From NCBI GenBank assembly GCA_964636405.1, contig CAZWSI010000006.1:1-64000 (forward strand): a stretch of DNA of 64,000 bases, given 5' to 3'. Of the stretch, positions 1 through 7,641 are shown in pieces (position 1 is the stretch's first letter; each line of letters opens with the position of its first letter). Both the position numbers and the translations under genes were made by a program. The notes under the pieces were generated by a model. That model was given only the letters and a program-made list of their open reading frames with translations. It ran no database searches and was not told where the DNA came from. This DNA comes from CAZKGE01 sp964636405. GTDB lineage: Bacteria > Bacillota > Clostridia > Christensenellales > CAG-138.

Positions 1-60
1 TGACGTTTCCGTCAAACTGATTTCGAGTCAGCCCCGTTATGACCGCTTCGATACCTCTCC
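1..60 (-). tRNA. tRNA-Ser(CGA), 5' part, cut by window edge
   Basis: Read on the minus strand, the 5' end is at 60 with acceptor strand GGAGAGG. A D-arm follows (AGCGGTC...), then an anticodon stem GCTGA/TCAGT around the 7-base loop CTCGAAA, which gives anticodon CGA. The long variable arm typical of class II tRNAs is present (TGACG-GAAA-CGTCA). The T-arm and 3' acceptor strand lie left of base 1. Identity as serine rests on the anticodon and the variable arm. Confidence 0.9.
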
Positions 61-383
61 ACATTTATCTTCACCAAATGCCGCTTGGAAAAAGGGCAGA
101 CATTCAGGGCAGACATCAAGAGTTTATTCATTTTTCAAAACCCGCAAACCCGTATAAACACTGGATTGTTGGGCGCGTAACCGTCCGCTTTGCAAGAGGA
201 TTTCGAGTGCCGCACGATCGACCGCTCTGACAACCCTCCACAGCGAAGTTCAGTATACTAAAACGAACGAAAAAATGCAATCCCCTTGCCCGCTGAATCA
301 GGAATTTTCTTTCCCGATCCAATCGATCCAATCATGGAGCTTCGCGCCGAAACAGGAGTTGGCGGAAGGCACGCGTATGGGGC
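61..383. other. Intergenic stretch without a convincing gene
   Basis: About 320 bases between the tRNA-Ser and tadA. It holds the broken tRNA-Ser 5' half listed separately (200-239) and a short direct repeat GGGCAGACAT at 94-103 and 107-116. Bases 100-160 are more AT-rich than the surroundings. I see no reading frame with a ribosome site. Rearrangement or insertion debris next to a tRNA gene is a reasonable inference. Confidence 0.5.
200..239 (-). pseudogene. tRNA-Ser 5'-half remnant
   Basis: On the minus strand from 239 the sequence begins GGAGGGTTGTCAGAGCGGTC and reaches the anticodon loop CTCGAAA, matching the general plan of the intact-looking tRNA-Ser at 1-60. After the loop the 3' side of the anticodon stem no longer pairs (CGGCA against TCCTC). 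No variable arm or GGTTCGAATCC-type T-arm follows in the next 100 bases. It therefore looks like a tRNA-Ser gene broken just after the anticodon loop, not a functional gene. Confidence 0.55.
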
Positions 384-851
384 TTATCGCCGCGCGCGAA
401 AAAAGTCCGTCAACAGCCCGGCGCATTCCGCTTCGAGAATGCCGCCCCAGGTCTCGATTCTATGCCCCAGCGCGCCGTCGGCAAGATCGTATACGGAGGC
501 GCAGCAGCCCGCGCTTTTATCGCTTGCACCGAATACAAGGCGGGGGAGACGCGCGTTAATCAGCGCGCCCGCGCACATGGCGCAGGGCTCCAGCGTGACA
601 AAAAGCGTGCAGCTGTCAAAACGCCCGCCAAGCGACGCGGCCGCGCGCTGCATGCAAAGGAGCTCCGCGTGCGCCGTTGGGTCCGAGCGCGCCTCGCATT
701 CGTTGTGCGCGGAGGCGAGGACTTCGTCGCACCGCGCCAGCACCGCGCCAACAGGCACCTCGCCCCTTGCCGCGCCCGCTTTTGCCTCCGCAAGAGCAAG
801 CCGCATAAAATGCGCGCGCCTGTCGTGCGTCCTGCCCTCTTGTTCGTTCAT
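384..851 (-). CDS. tadA: tRNA-specific adenosine(34) deaminase TadA
   Basis: Zinc deaminase of 155 residues that converts the wobble adenosine of tRNA-Arg(ACG) to inosine in the cytoplasm. The catalytic HAE motif is at residues 61-63 and the second zinc motif PCAMC has cysteines at 90 and 93, the standard cytidine-deaminase-fold arrangement. Length is normal for TadA. Its start overlaps the stop of truA by four bases (ATGA type), so it is the last gene of the minus-strand run from the LRR protein through the ECF transporter genes. I see no clear terminator behind it. Confidence 0.95.
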   Translation of the reverse strand: MNEQEGRTHDRRAHFMRLALAEAKAGAARGEVPVGAVLARCDEVLASAHNECEARSDPTAHAELLCMQRAAASLGGRFDSCTLFVTLEPCAMCAGALINARLPRLVFGASDKSAGCCASVYDLADGALGHRIETWGGILEAECAGLLTDFFRARR

Positions 852-1618
852 AGGCCTTTTAGTATCTCCTCCGTGTCAAAGCCCGGATAGCGTACCCGCA
901 TCAGCGTCAGGCCCTGTGGCGGCGCGGTGGGCCCCGCGTCCGCGCGCAGCCCGCTGGCAATCGCGAGCGAGATCGCGTTTTCGTTGCGCTTGCCCGTGCC
1001 GATTTCCAGCATGGTGCCCACGAGTATGCGCACCATGTTGTATAAAAAACCCGTCCCGGTCACGTCAAAATTAAGCAGCGCGCCCTCTTGCGTCCAGGCG
1101 GCGGCGAGAATTTGCCGCACCGTGTTTTCCATTGTTGTGCCAGCGGACATGAACGCGGAAAAATCATGCGTGCCCACGCAGTCCGCCGCAGCGCGCGCCA
1201 TGGGCGCGCGCGCAAGCGGGGCGTGCGCGTGCAGCGCAGTCGCGCGCGTAAACACCCGGGCGTGCGGGCCGGTCTGGACGGTATAGCGGTAGGTTTTTTC
1301 CTTGGCGGAGAAGCGCGCATGAAAATCCGGCGCGCATTCCTCTGAAAAGAGCACGCGAATATCCGGCGCGAGATACATGTTCATGGCGATGGCGAATTTA
1401 TCCGCCGGCATGCGCACGCTTGTATCAAAGTGCGCCACCTGCGCGCGCGCGTGCACGCCGCTGTCCGTGCGCCCGGAGCCAAACAGCGCGGCGCTTTCGC
1501 CCGTTACCCGGAAAAGCGCCGTTTCAAGCGCCTGCTGCACCGAGGGGCCGTTCTCCTGCCGCTGCCAGCCGACATAGGCCGTGCCGTCGTATTCAACAAT
1601 GAGCCGTACGCGCCTCAT
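848..1618 (-). CDS. truA: tRNA pseudouridine(38-40) synthase TruA
   Basis: Protein of 256 residues that isomerises uridines 38, 39 and 40 in the tRNA anticodon arm. The catalytic aspartate is D52 in the motif GSGRTDSGVHA, and the N-terminal fold start (RLIVEYDGTAYVGWQRQ) is typical. It overlaps ecfT upstream and tadA downstream by four bases each, so translation is probably coupled. ecfT-truA linkage directly after the ECF ATPase genes is a well-known arrangement in Firmicutes, which supports both calls. Confidence 0.96.
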   Translation of the reverse strand: MRRVRLIVEYDGTAYVGWQRQENGPSVQQALETALFRVTGESAALFGSGRTDSGVHARAQVAHFDTSVRMPADKFAIAMNMYLAPDIRVLFSEECAPDFHARFSAKEKTYRYTVQTGPHARVFTRATALHAHAPLARAPMARAAADCVGTHDFSAFMSAGTTMENTVRQILAAAWTQEGALLNFDVTGTGFLYNMVRILVGTMLEIGTGKRNENAISLAIASGLRADAGPTAPPQGLTLMRVRYPGFDTEEILKGL

Positions 1619-2421
1619 AAAAAGAGTCCCTGCACAAGGAGGATCGCGCCGATAAAGCTCGCCGTAATCAGGCAGGCGTACGCATCGCGCGGCGCAAAGC
1701 GCAGCTCATGCATGCGGGTACGGCCCTCGCCGCCGTGGTAGCAGCGCGCCTCCATGGCCATGGCCAGCTCGTCTGCGCGGCGGAAGGTGGAAACAAACAG
1801 CGGCACAAGGATGGGAATCATGCTTCTTGCCCGGGCAAAAAGGTTCCCGCTTTCAAAATCCGCTCCGCGCGCCATCTGCGCCTTGCGGATGCGGTCGGTT
1901 TCCTCCATGAGCGTGGGAATAAAGCGGAGCGCGATGGTCATCATCATGGCCAGCTCGTGCGCGGGAAAGCGGACGAGCTTCAGCGGCGCAAGCAGCTTCT
2001 CCAGCCCGTCGGTCAGGGCAACGGGCGAGGTGGTGAGCGTCAGCAGCGACGTGCCGGCCACCAGCAGCAAGAGCCGGAGGAGCATAAAGAAAGCTTGCAA
2101 AAGCGCTTCCTTTGTGATGCGTATAAAGCGCCAGCTCCACAGCACCGTATCGCCCTGCGTGAAAAAGAGGTTAAGCAGGAACATGAAGACAAGCAGCAGC
2201 CGTATGGGCTTGAGCGCGGACCACAGATACGAAACGGGCACCCGGGACACAAGGAGCATGAGCAGCAAAAATGCGGCGGGCAGGGCAAAGCAGGGGAGCG
2301 CCGTCACCACAAACACCATCACGATATAGGCGATCATGAGCAGGATCTTCGTGCGCGGATCGAGCCGGTGGATGGGACTTTCGCAGGGATAGTATTGGCC
2401 CAGCGTAAGGTTCGCGTTCAT
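1615..2421 (-). CDS. ecfT: ECF transporter transmembrane component EcfT
   Basis: Integral membrane scaffold (268 residues) of a group II energy-coupling factor transporter. It joins the two ATPases to interchangeable vitamin-binding S-components. Several hydrophobic helices are visible, and the coupling region has the family's Ala-Arg-Gly motif, seen as QMARGAD. I chose the ATG at 2421 (protein starting MNANLTLGQYYP) because it overlaps the ecfA2 stop as ATGA and leaves a normal family length; an upstream in-frame extension would run deep into ecfA2. No S-component gene lies in this operon, but a fused S-like domain is encoded at 7642-8997. Confidence 0.93.
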   Translation of the reverse strand: MNANLTLGQYYPCESPIHRLDPRTKILLMIAYIVMVFVVTALPCFALPAAFLLLMLLVSRVPVSYLWSALKPIRLLLVFMFLLNLFFTQGDTVLWSWRFIRITKEALLQAFFMLLRLLLLVAGTSLLTLTTSPVALTDGLEKLLAPLKLVRFPAHELAMMMTIALRFIPTLMEETDRIRKAQMARGADFESGNLFARARSMIPILVPLFVSTFRRADELAMAMEARCYHGGEGRTRMHELRFAPRDAYACLITASFIGAILLVQGLFL

Positions 2422-3266
2422 GCGCGCCACCTCCCCGCCAGGTGTTGCACGAGCGTCTCTGCGGAGAACAGACCCTCTGGCACATCCAAACCGCCCGCCC
2501 GCAGGAGACGCGCAAGCTGAATGGTCTGCGGAAGATCCAATCCCATGGAGAGCAGCTCCTCCGCGCGCGCAAAGACGCGCGAAGGCGTATCGCACATTGC
2601 GAGCCTGCCGTGCTCCAGCACCGCGATGCGCTCCGCATGGCGCGCCACATCATCCATGGAGTGCGAAACCATCACGATGGCGCAGCCCGTTTCAGCACGC
2701 AGACGCTCGAGCATGGCCAGTATCTCCGCGCGGCCGCGTGGATCGAGCCCGGCCATGGGCTCGTCCAGCACCAGATATTTCGGCCGCATGGCGAGTATGC
2801 CCGCAAGCGCCGCGCGGCGCTTCTCGCCGCCGGAAAGATCGAAGGGGGACTGCTCGGCAAAACGATCGTAATCAAGCCCCACCAGCGCCATCGCGCCGCG
2901 CACGCGCTCGTCGATCTCGTCTTCGGGCAGCTTTAGGTTCTTCGGCCCAAAGGCGATGTCCTTTGCGACCGTTTCCTCAAACAGCTGGTATTCGGGGTAC
3001 TGGAACACCATGCCCACAAGCTTGCGCGCCTCGACGCGCTGCTTTTGCTCGCGGGTGTCGAAGCCGTCCACCAGCACGCTTCCGCCGGTGGGCAGAAGCA
3101 GACCGTTGAGATGCTGCACAAGCGTGGTTTTGCCGGAGCCCGTATGCCCGATCACGCCCAAAAACGCGCCTTCCTCGACGGTCAGGTCGATTTCCTCCAG
3201 CGCGGGAAAGGCGAGGGGGCTTCCCTCAAGATACGCGTGGCTCAGGCGTTCAATAACAATCGGCAT
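2418..3266 (-). CDS. ecfA2: ECF transporter ATPase EcfA2
   Basis: Second ATP-binding subunit (282 residues) of the ECF module. Walker A is GHTGSGKTT at residues 40-48, followed by the Q-loop (VFQYPEYQLFEETV), the signature LSGGEKRR and the Walker B/D-loop LVLDEPMAGLD. The ATG at 3266 gives the expected N-terminus MPIVIERLSHAY and overlaps the end of ecfA1 by 25 bases. A longer open frame upstream is the shadow of ecfA1. With EcfA1 it forms the heterodimeric motor that drives EcfT. Confidence 0.95.
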   Translation of the reverse strand: MPIVIERLSHAYLEGSPLAFPALEEIDLTVEEGAFLGVIGHTGSGKTTLVQHLNGLLLPTGGSVLVDGFDTREQKQRVEARKLVGMVFQYPEYQLFEETVAKDIAFGPKNLKLPEDEIDERVRGAMALVGLDYDRFAEQSPFDLSGGEKRRAALAGILAMRPKYLVLDEPMAGLDPRGRAEILAMLERLRAETGCAIVMVSHSMDDVARHAERIAVLEHGRLAMCDTPSRVFARAEELLSMGLDLPQTIQLARLLRAGGLDVPEGLFSAETLVQHLAGRWRA

Positions 3267-4072
3267 AATTCCTCGGAAAGCGCCTCGGCGGTCTGGGGCG
3301 CGCCCGCGATGGGCAGGCCTGCGGCCGTCAGCTCGTCTCGAATTCGGATCATCTCGGGCACGTCCAGCCCGCATTGCAAAAGCCGTTCGCGCTGCGAAAA
3401 CACCTCGGCGGGCGTGCCGTCGAGCAGAACGCTTCCCCGCTCGAGCACCAGCACGCGGTCGCAGAGGGCGGCCTCTTCCATATATTGCGTAATCATCACC
3501 ACACCCATGCCTTCCTCGCGGTTGAGGCGCAGCACGGTGGCGAGCACCTCCTGACGCCCCTGCGGATCGAGCATGGCGGTCGCCTCGTCGAGCACGAGCA
3601 TTTCGGGCTGCATGGCGAGCAAGCCTGCAATGGCGATGCGCTGCTTCTGCCCGCCGGAGAGCGCATGGCTCGCTTTTTCGGCAAAGGCGGACATGCCCAC
3701 CTCGCGCAGCGCCGCGTCCACGCGCGTGCGAATCTCCGCGGGCGGCACGCCGAGGTTTTCCGGCCCAAAGCCCACGTCCTCGCCGACGATGGTGGTCACA
3801 AGCTGGTTGTCCGGGTTTTGGAACACCATGCCCACACGCTGGCGGATGGTGAGCGTGCAGCTTTCGTCGCACGTATCCATGCCGTCCACCGTCACCTTCC
3901 CTTCGCCGGGAAGCAGGAGCGCGTTAAGCAGCTTTGCGAGCGTGCTTTTGCCCGAGCCGTTGTGTCCGACAACCGCAAGCAGCGCGCCGTCCGGGATGGT
4001 CAAGTCGATGCCGGAAAGCGCGGGACGCTCCGCGCCTTCATATTGGTAGCCCGCGTGCGAAAGAACGATCAT
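3242..4072 (-). CDS. ecfA1: ECF transporter ATPase EcfA1
   Basis: First ATP-binding subunit (276 residues) of the energy-coupling factor transporter. Walker A GHNGSGKST is at residues 36-44, the Q-loop is VFQNPDNQLVTTIVGED, the signature is LSGGQKQR, and Walker B is MLVLDEATAMLDP. It lies directly after the LRR protein (3 bases between genes) and overlaps ecfA2. The A1-A2-T-truA order is the classic one for the shared ECF core of Firmicutes, so the module probably serves several S-components encoded elsewhere. Confidence 0.95.
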   Translation of the reverse strand: MIVLSHAGYQYEGAERPALSGIDLTIPDGALLAVVGHNGSGKSTLAKLLNALLLPGEGKVTVDGMDTCDESCTLTIRQRVGMVFQNPDNQLVTTIVGEDVGFGPENLGVPPAEIRTRVDAALREVGMSAFAEKASHALSGGQKQRIAIAGLLAMQPEMLVLDEATAMLDPQGRQEVLATVLRLNREEGMGVVMITQYMEEAALCDRVLVLERGSVLLDGTPAEVFSQRERLLQCGLDVPEMIRIRDELTAAGLPIAGAPQTAEALSEELCRLLLNA

Positions 4073-4075
4073 GGG

Positions 4076-5266
4076 CTAGTCAAGCCCCGTGATGGCAAAG
4101 CTTGCCTGCTCCGCGATGGACTCATACGCGGGGTACATGTCGGGCGAGAGGTTTACGCGTTCGAGCGTCTTAAGCCCCAGCAAGGGCGTTAGGTCAAAGA
4201 GCGTGTCGTTATCGCGCAAATCCAGCGTAACAAGCTCCGTCAGCCCTTCGATGCCGTTGAGGTTGTCGAGATAGTTGCCGCCCACCGTAAGGTGCTTGAG
4301 TCCCTTTATTTTCGCCAAGCCCTCAAAATCCATCAGATCGCACCCGGAGAGGGAGAGGGTTGTCATTTCCGCGCCCTCGAGATAGGGGACGATGCAGTGC
4401 GCCGCGATGCCGTCGACATCCAAATCGTAAAAAAGCTTGATGTTTGCCAGCGGCGCGTAGTTCGGCTCGGGGTAGCACGAGAGATCGAGCGTAATTCCGT
4501 TTTCCGCCTCGGGGAAAGCGCATTCGCCCAGCGGCGAGAAATCGGAGAGACGGTAGCAGAAGGCGAGGCCCACGCGCGTAAGCTTCGTGAGCTGCTGAAT
4601 GCCGTTGATATCCTCGATGGAGCTGTAGGAAAGATCCAGCTCGCGGAGATTCACAAGCTGCGTTATGGGCGCAAAGGTGGCGAACGGGCAGCCGCGCAGA
4701 TCGAGCACCTCGAGCCGCGTCATTTGCGCCGCACCGTCGTGCACCCACACTTCATTGCCCGCAAGATGGAGTTCGGTGAGCTTGGGCAGCCCGTAAATCG
4801 CGCTCGGATCGTGGATATTCTGAAAGCACAGCGTGAGCTTTTCCAGATTGACGCAGGCGGCAAGCCCGGATACGTCTTCGATCGTGCCGCGCTCTACGGA
4901 CTCGCCGTTTACGCCGTAGCGGTGGTCGTAGAGATCGTTGCTCCAGTTCTCCCAAATATCGCCGGAGGCCGGATCAATGGGCCGGTCGCCCACGACGATC
5001 AGCTCCGTGATGCGGGGCAGGTCCTCTTCGGTGAGCTTGTCCACGCCCAGGCTGAGCTTGGCCGCCTCGTCCAAGAGCTTATTACCCAGCACATAGCGCG
5101 GGGTAAAGGGCTTGAAGACGATCAGTACAAACAGGAGGACGGCGAGCGCCGCGCCCGCGATAAGAAGCTTTTTCTTATTTACTTTGCAGAAGCGCACAAA
5201 CGCCTCCCGCTTCGCTTTTTTTTGCTCAGGGGTGGGCTTTTCGCGCCTGGCCTTTGCTTTTGACAT
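4076..5266 (-). CDS. Membrane-anchored leucine-rich-repeat protein
   Basis: Protein of 396 residues, start ATG 5266 with AAAGGAG nine bases upstream. A strongly basic N-terminus of about 35 residues precedes one membrane helix (LLIAGAALAVLLFVLIVF), so the rest should be outside the cell. Residues about 130-385 form leucine-rich repeats with LxxLxLxxN spacing, for example LPKLTELHLAGNEV and LTELVTLDLRDND. No enzyme motif is visible, so a binding or scaffolding role is an inference. It is the first gene before ecfA1, and its link to the ECF transporter is unexplained. Confidence 0.8.
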   Translation of the reverse strand: MSKAKARREKPTPEQKKAKREAFVRFCKVNKKKLLIAGAALAVLLFVLIVFKPFTPRYVLGNKLLDEAAKLSLGVDKLTEEDLPRITELIVVGDRPIDPASGDIWENWSNDLYDHRYGVNGESVERGTIEDVSGLAACVNLEKLTLCFQNIHDPSAIYGLPKLTELHLAGNEVWVHDGAAQMTRLEVLDLRGCPFATFAPITQLVNLRELDLSYSSIEDINGIQQLTKLTRVGLAFCYRLSDFSPLGECAFPEAENGITLDLSCYPEPNYAPLANIKLFYDLDVDGIAAHCIVPYLEGAEMTTLSLSGCDLMDFEGLAKIKGLKHLTVGGNYLDNLNGIEGLTELVTLDLRDNDTLFDLTPLLGLKTLERVNLSPDMYPAYESIAEQASFAITGLD

Positions 5267-5300
5267 AAAAGCCGCTCCTTTCAAATCTGAATATTCGATC

Positions 5301-5306
5301 ATTATA
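5301..5306 (-). promoter_or_regulatory. Extended -10 promoter for the LRR-ecf-truA-tadA run
   Basis: On the minus strand TGTTATAAT is an extended -10 about 35 bases before the LRR start codon and just upstream of its AAAGGAG site. No good -35 is seen at the usual distance, as expected for extended -10 promoters. Confidence 0.55.
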
Positions 5307-5411
5307 ACATAACGCGCCGCATTTTTCACCGTCGGAAAAAAGATTCCGCGTTTGGCGGGCGCGCTATGAGATATTTGAAACGAATTATGAGACGCGAAAC
5401 CCCGTTTGGCT

Positions 5412-6335
5412 TTATCGGCCGGGATCACACGCAGGGCGGGCGGCCGCCGCGCAAAGCGTAGCGTCGAGCCTTGCCAGCGCGCAGCTTGCCATAAAAAGCG
5501 TTTCCGCGCGCACGGGGTCTTGGGAGGCGCCGGAGGAGCGCGCAATTTTCCCCCGCGCGAAGTATTGGCCCGTCACGCTTTCCACACCCGCGTCCGAGGC
5601 GAGGAAAACCGAAGTGCGCGCGCCCTTTTCCGGCGTGAGCAATACGGCGCGGGAGAGGCGCGCAAGCCAGGTAAGGCGGCCTGTTGCGCGGTTAATGAGA
5701 ATATCGGAGGCCACGATGCCCGGATGCGCCGCGTTGATGGTCGCGCGGCTGCCCGCGGCTGTCAGACGCCCCGCCAGATATCGGCAAAAGAGCAGATTGC
5801 ACAGCTTGGATTTGCCGTAGGCGGTCAGCCAGTTAAAGCGCTTTTCCAAATTGAGGTCGTCGAAGCGGATGTCCGTCCACTTGTGCGCGACGGAGGAGAG
5901 CATGACAATCCGCCCCTGCGGCGCGGCGGAGAGGGCGGGAAGAAGGAGCATGGTTAACAGGAAGTGCCCCAGGTAGTTTACGCCAAAGTCCATTTCAAAG
6001 CCGTCGGTCGTTTCGCGGCGGCGGTGGGTGAGCACGCCCGCGTTGTTGACGAGCACATCGAGCGTGCCGAACCTGCCGAGATAATCGCGCGCAAAGGCGC
6101 GCACGCTCGCAAGCTCCGATAAATCAAGCCGCATGACCTCCGCGCTGCGGCCGGGCACGGCCAAGAGCTCTGAAAGCGCCTTTTGCGCGCGCTCCGCATT
6201 GCGGCAGGCGAGGATTACGTGCGCGCCCATGTCGCAGAGCGCAGCCGCCGTGGCCTTGCCGATGCCGGCGTTCGCGCCCGTTACGATCACGCGCTTGCCG
6301 CGCATGCGATCCGACGGCTCGTTTTTTTTAGCCAA
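5412..6335 (-). CDS. Short-chain dehydrogenase/reductase (retinol-dehydrogenase-like)
   Basis: Classical SDR of 307 residues using NAD(P)H. The cofactor loop TGANAGIGKA is at 19-28, NNAG at 97-100, catalytic serine at 147/148 (MLSS), and YxxxK as Y173/K177. The overall pattern is closest to the retinol/WW-domain oxidoreductase-like SDR group, whose bacterial substrates are mostly unknown. A basic residue after the glycine loop (CRNAERA) favours NADP. It begins one base before the stop of hom, so it is the last gene of the transporter-kinase/hom operon, but no pathway link is evident. Confidence 0.85.
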   Translation of the reverse strand: MAKKNEPSDRMRGKRVIVTGANAGIGKATAAALCDMGAHVILACRNAERAQKALSELLAVPGRSAEVMRLDLSELASVRAFARDYLGRFGTLDVLVNNAGVLTHRRRETTDGFEMDFGVNYLGHFLLTMLLLPALSAAPQGRIVMLSSVAHKWTDIRFDDLNLEKRFNWLTAYGKSKLCNLLFCRYLAGRLTAAGSRATINAAHPGIVASDILINRATGRLTWLARLSRAVLLTPEKGARTSVFLASDAGVESVTGQYFARGKIARSSGASQDPVRAETLFMASCALARLDATLCAAAARPACDPGR

Positions 6336-6336
6336 A

Positions 6337-7629
6337 TCAATCCTCCGCGCGGATCATGCTCTCCAAGGCGTATACACATTCCAGCGCGAGCACATCCGAA
6401 ACCGCATCGCGAACAGCCAGCTCGCCCGCCTCGTGTGTGAGAAAGGTAATGTGCGCGCCATCGCTTTCCGCTTCGTTCAATTGCAGCACGCTTTTAAGGG
6501 AAACTCCGTGCGCGGCAAAGCAGCCCGCAATCGCGGCCATGGCGCCGGGCCGATCCGCCACGTGCAGACGCAGGCAATATACGGAGCGGAAGTCCGACAC
6601 AAGCTCGATCTCCCCGCTCATTTGGGGCTGGTTTACAAAGCTCGTATAGCGGTGTCTGCCTTGATGATGGCACGCGTAAATCAAATCGGATACCACGGCG
6701 CTCGCGGTCGGAAGGCAGCCCGCGCCCCGGCCGTAGAGCATCACGTCGCCTACGGCGTGGCCGGTCAGCAAAATGGCGTTATAGACCCCGCGAATGGACG
6801 CGAGCGGATGCGTGACGGGGATCATGGTGGGGTGTACGCGCACCTCGATGCGCGTCCCTTGTTTTTTTCCGATGGCGAGGAGCTTGATGCGGTAGCCAAG
6901 CGCGCGCGCCGTATCAAAATCGGCCTTGGTGAGCTTGGTAATGCCCTCCCGGTGGATCACCTCGATGGGCATGTGCGCGTGGAAAGCGAGCGAGGACAGG
7001 ATGGAGAGTTTATACATCGCGTCGAAGCCCTCCACATCCGCGGTGGGGTCGGCCTCGGCGTAGCCCAGGCGCTGCGCGTCCGCAAGCACGCCGGAAAGCT
7101 CGCCGCCCTCCTCGTCCATGCGGGTGAGAATATAGTTGGTCGTGCCGTTGATAATGCCCATCACACGCTGAATATTGTTGGCCTGCATGGAATCCGTAAT
7201 GGTGCGCAAAATGGGAATGCCGCCGCCCACGGTCGCCTCGAGGTAAAGGCCCGCGCCGGTCTTTTTGGCCTCGTTTTCGAACTCGAACCAGTGCTTGCTC
7301 ATGACCTCCTTGTTGGCGGTCACAACGGTTTTGCCGCGCTTGAGCGCATCCAAAATATAGCTGCGCGCGGGTTCTACGCCGCCGATGCATTCGATGACAA
7401 TGGAAACGCTGCCGTCGCGCAGCACCTGTTCGTAGTCCGTGGTAAAAAGCGCGGAGGGGGCCAGACTGCGGCCCGGCTTATCGAGCGAAGGATCGCGCAC
7501 GAGGATGTGCCGCACGGAAAGCGCAAGATCCTCCCGGTGCAGAATGTCCCTGCTGTTTTCCGTCAGAATCCGATAAACGCCCGAGCCTACGGTGCCAAAG
7601 CCGAGAATGGCCACATTAAAACATTCCAT
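6337..7629 (-). CDS. hom: Homoserine dehydrogenase
   Basis: Enzyme of 430 residues that reduces aspartate semialdehyde to homoserine, the branch point to threonine and methionine. The N-terminal Rossmann loop GFGTVGSGVYR is at about 10-20. The catalytic core is visible as TANKEVMSKHW and the substrate region GIINGTTNYILTRM. A C-terminal ACT domain (about 350-430, starting VYCLRLHVADRPGAM) indicates allosteric control, usually by threonine. The gene follows the fused transporter-kinase gene after 12 bases and precedes the SDR. Confidence 0.96.
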   Translation of the reverse strand: MECFNVAILGFGTVGSGVYRILTENSRDILHREDLALSVRHILVRDPSLDKPGRSLAPSALFTTDYEQVLRDGSVSIVIECIGGVEPARSYILDALKRGKTVVTANKEVMSKHWFEFENEAKKTGAGLYLEATVGGGIPILRTITDSMQANNIQRVMGIINGTTNYILTRMDEEGGELSGVLADAQRLGYAEADPTADVEGFDAMYKLSILSSLAFHAHMPIEVIHREGITKLTKADFDTARALGYRIKLLAIGKKQGTRIEVRVHPTMIPVTHPLASIRGVYNAILLTGHAVGDVMLYGRGAGCLPTASAVVSDLIYACHHQGRHRYTSFVNQPQMSGEIELVSDFRSVYCLRLHVADRPGAMAAIAGCFAAHGVSLKSVLQLNEAESDGAHITFLTHEAGELAVRDAVSDVLALECVYALESMIRAED

Positions 7630-7641
7630 GATACCTTCCCC

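Noticed and set aside
2418..3872. A 484-residue open frame that begins far upstream of ecfA2
   Set aside because: Its first 200 residues are Arg/Ala-rich shadow of ecfA1. The ABC ATPase begins at ATG 3266.
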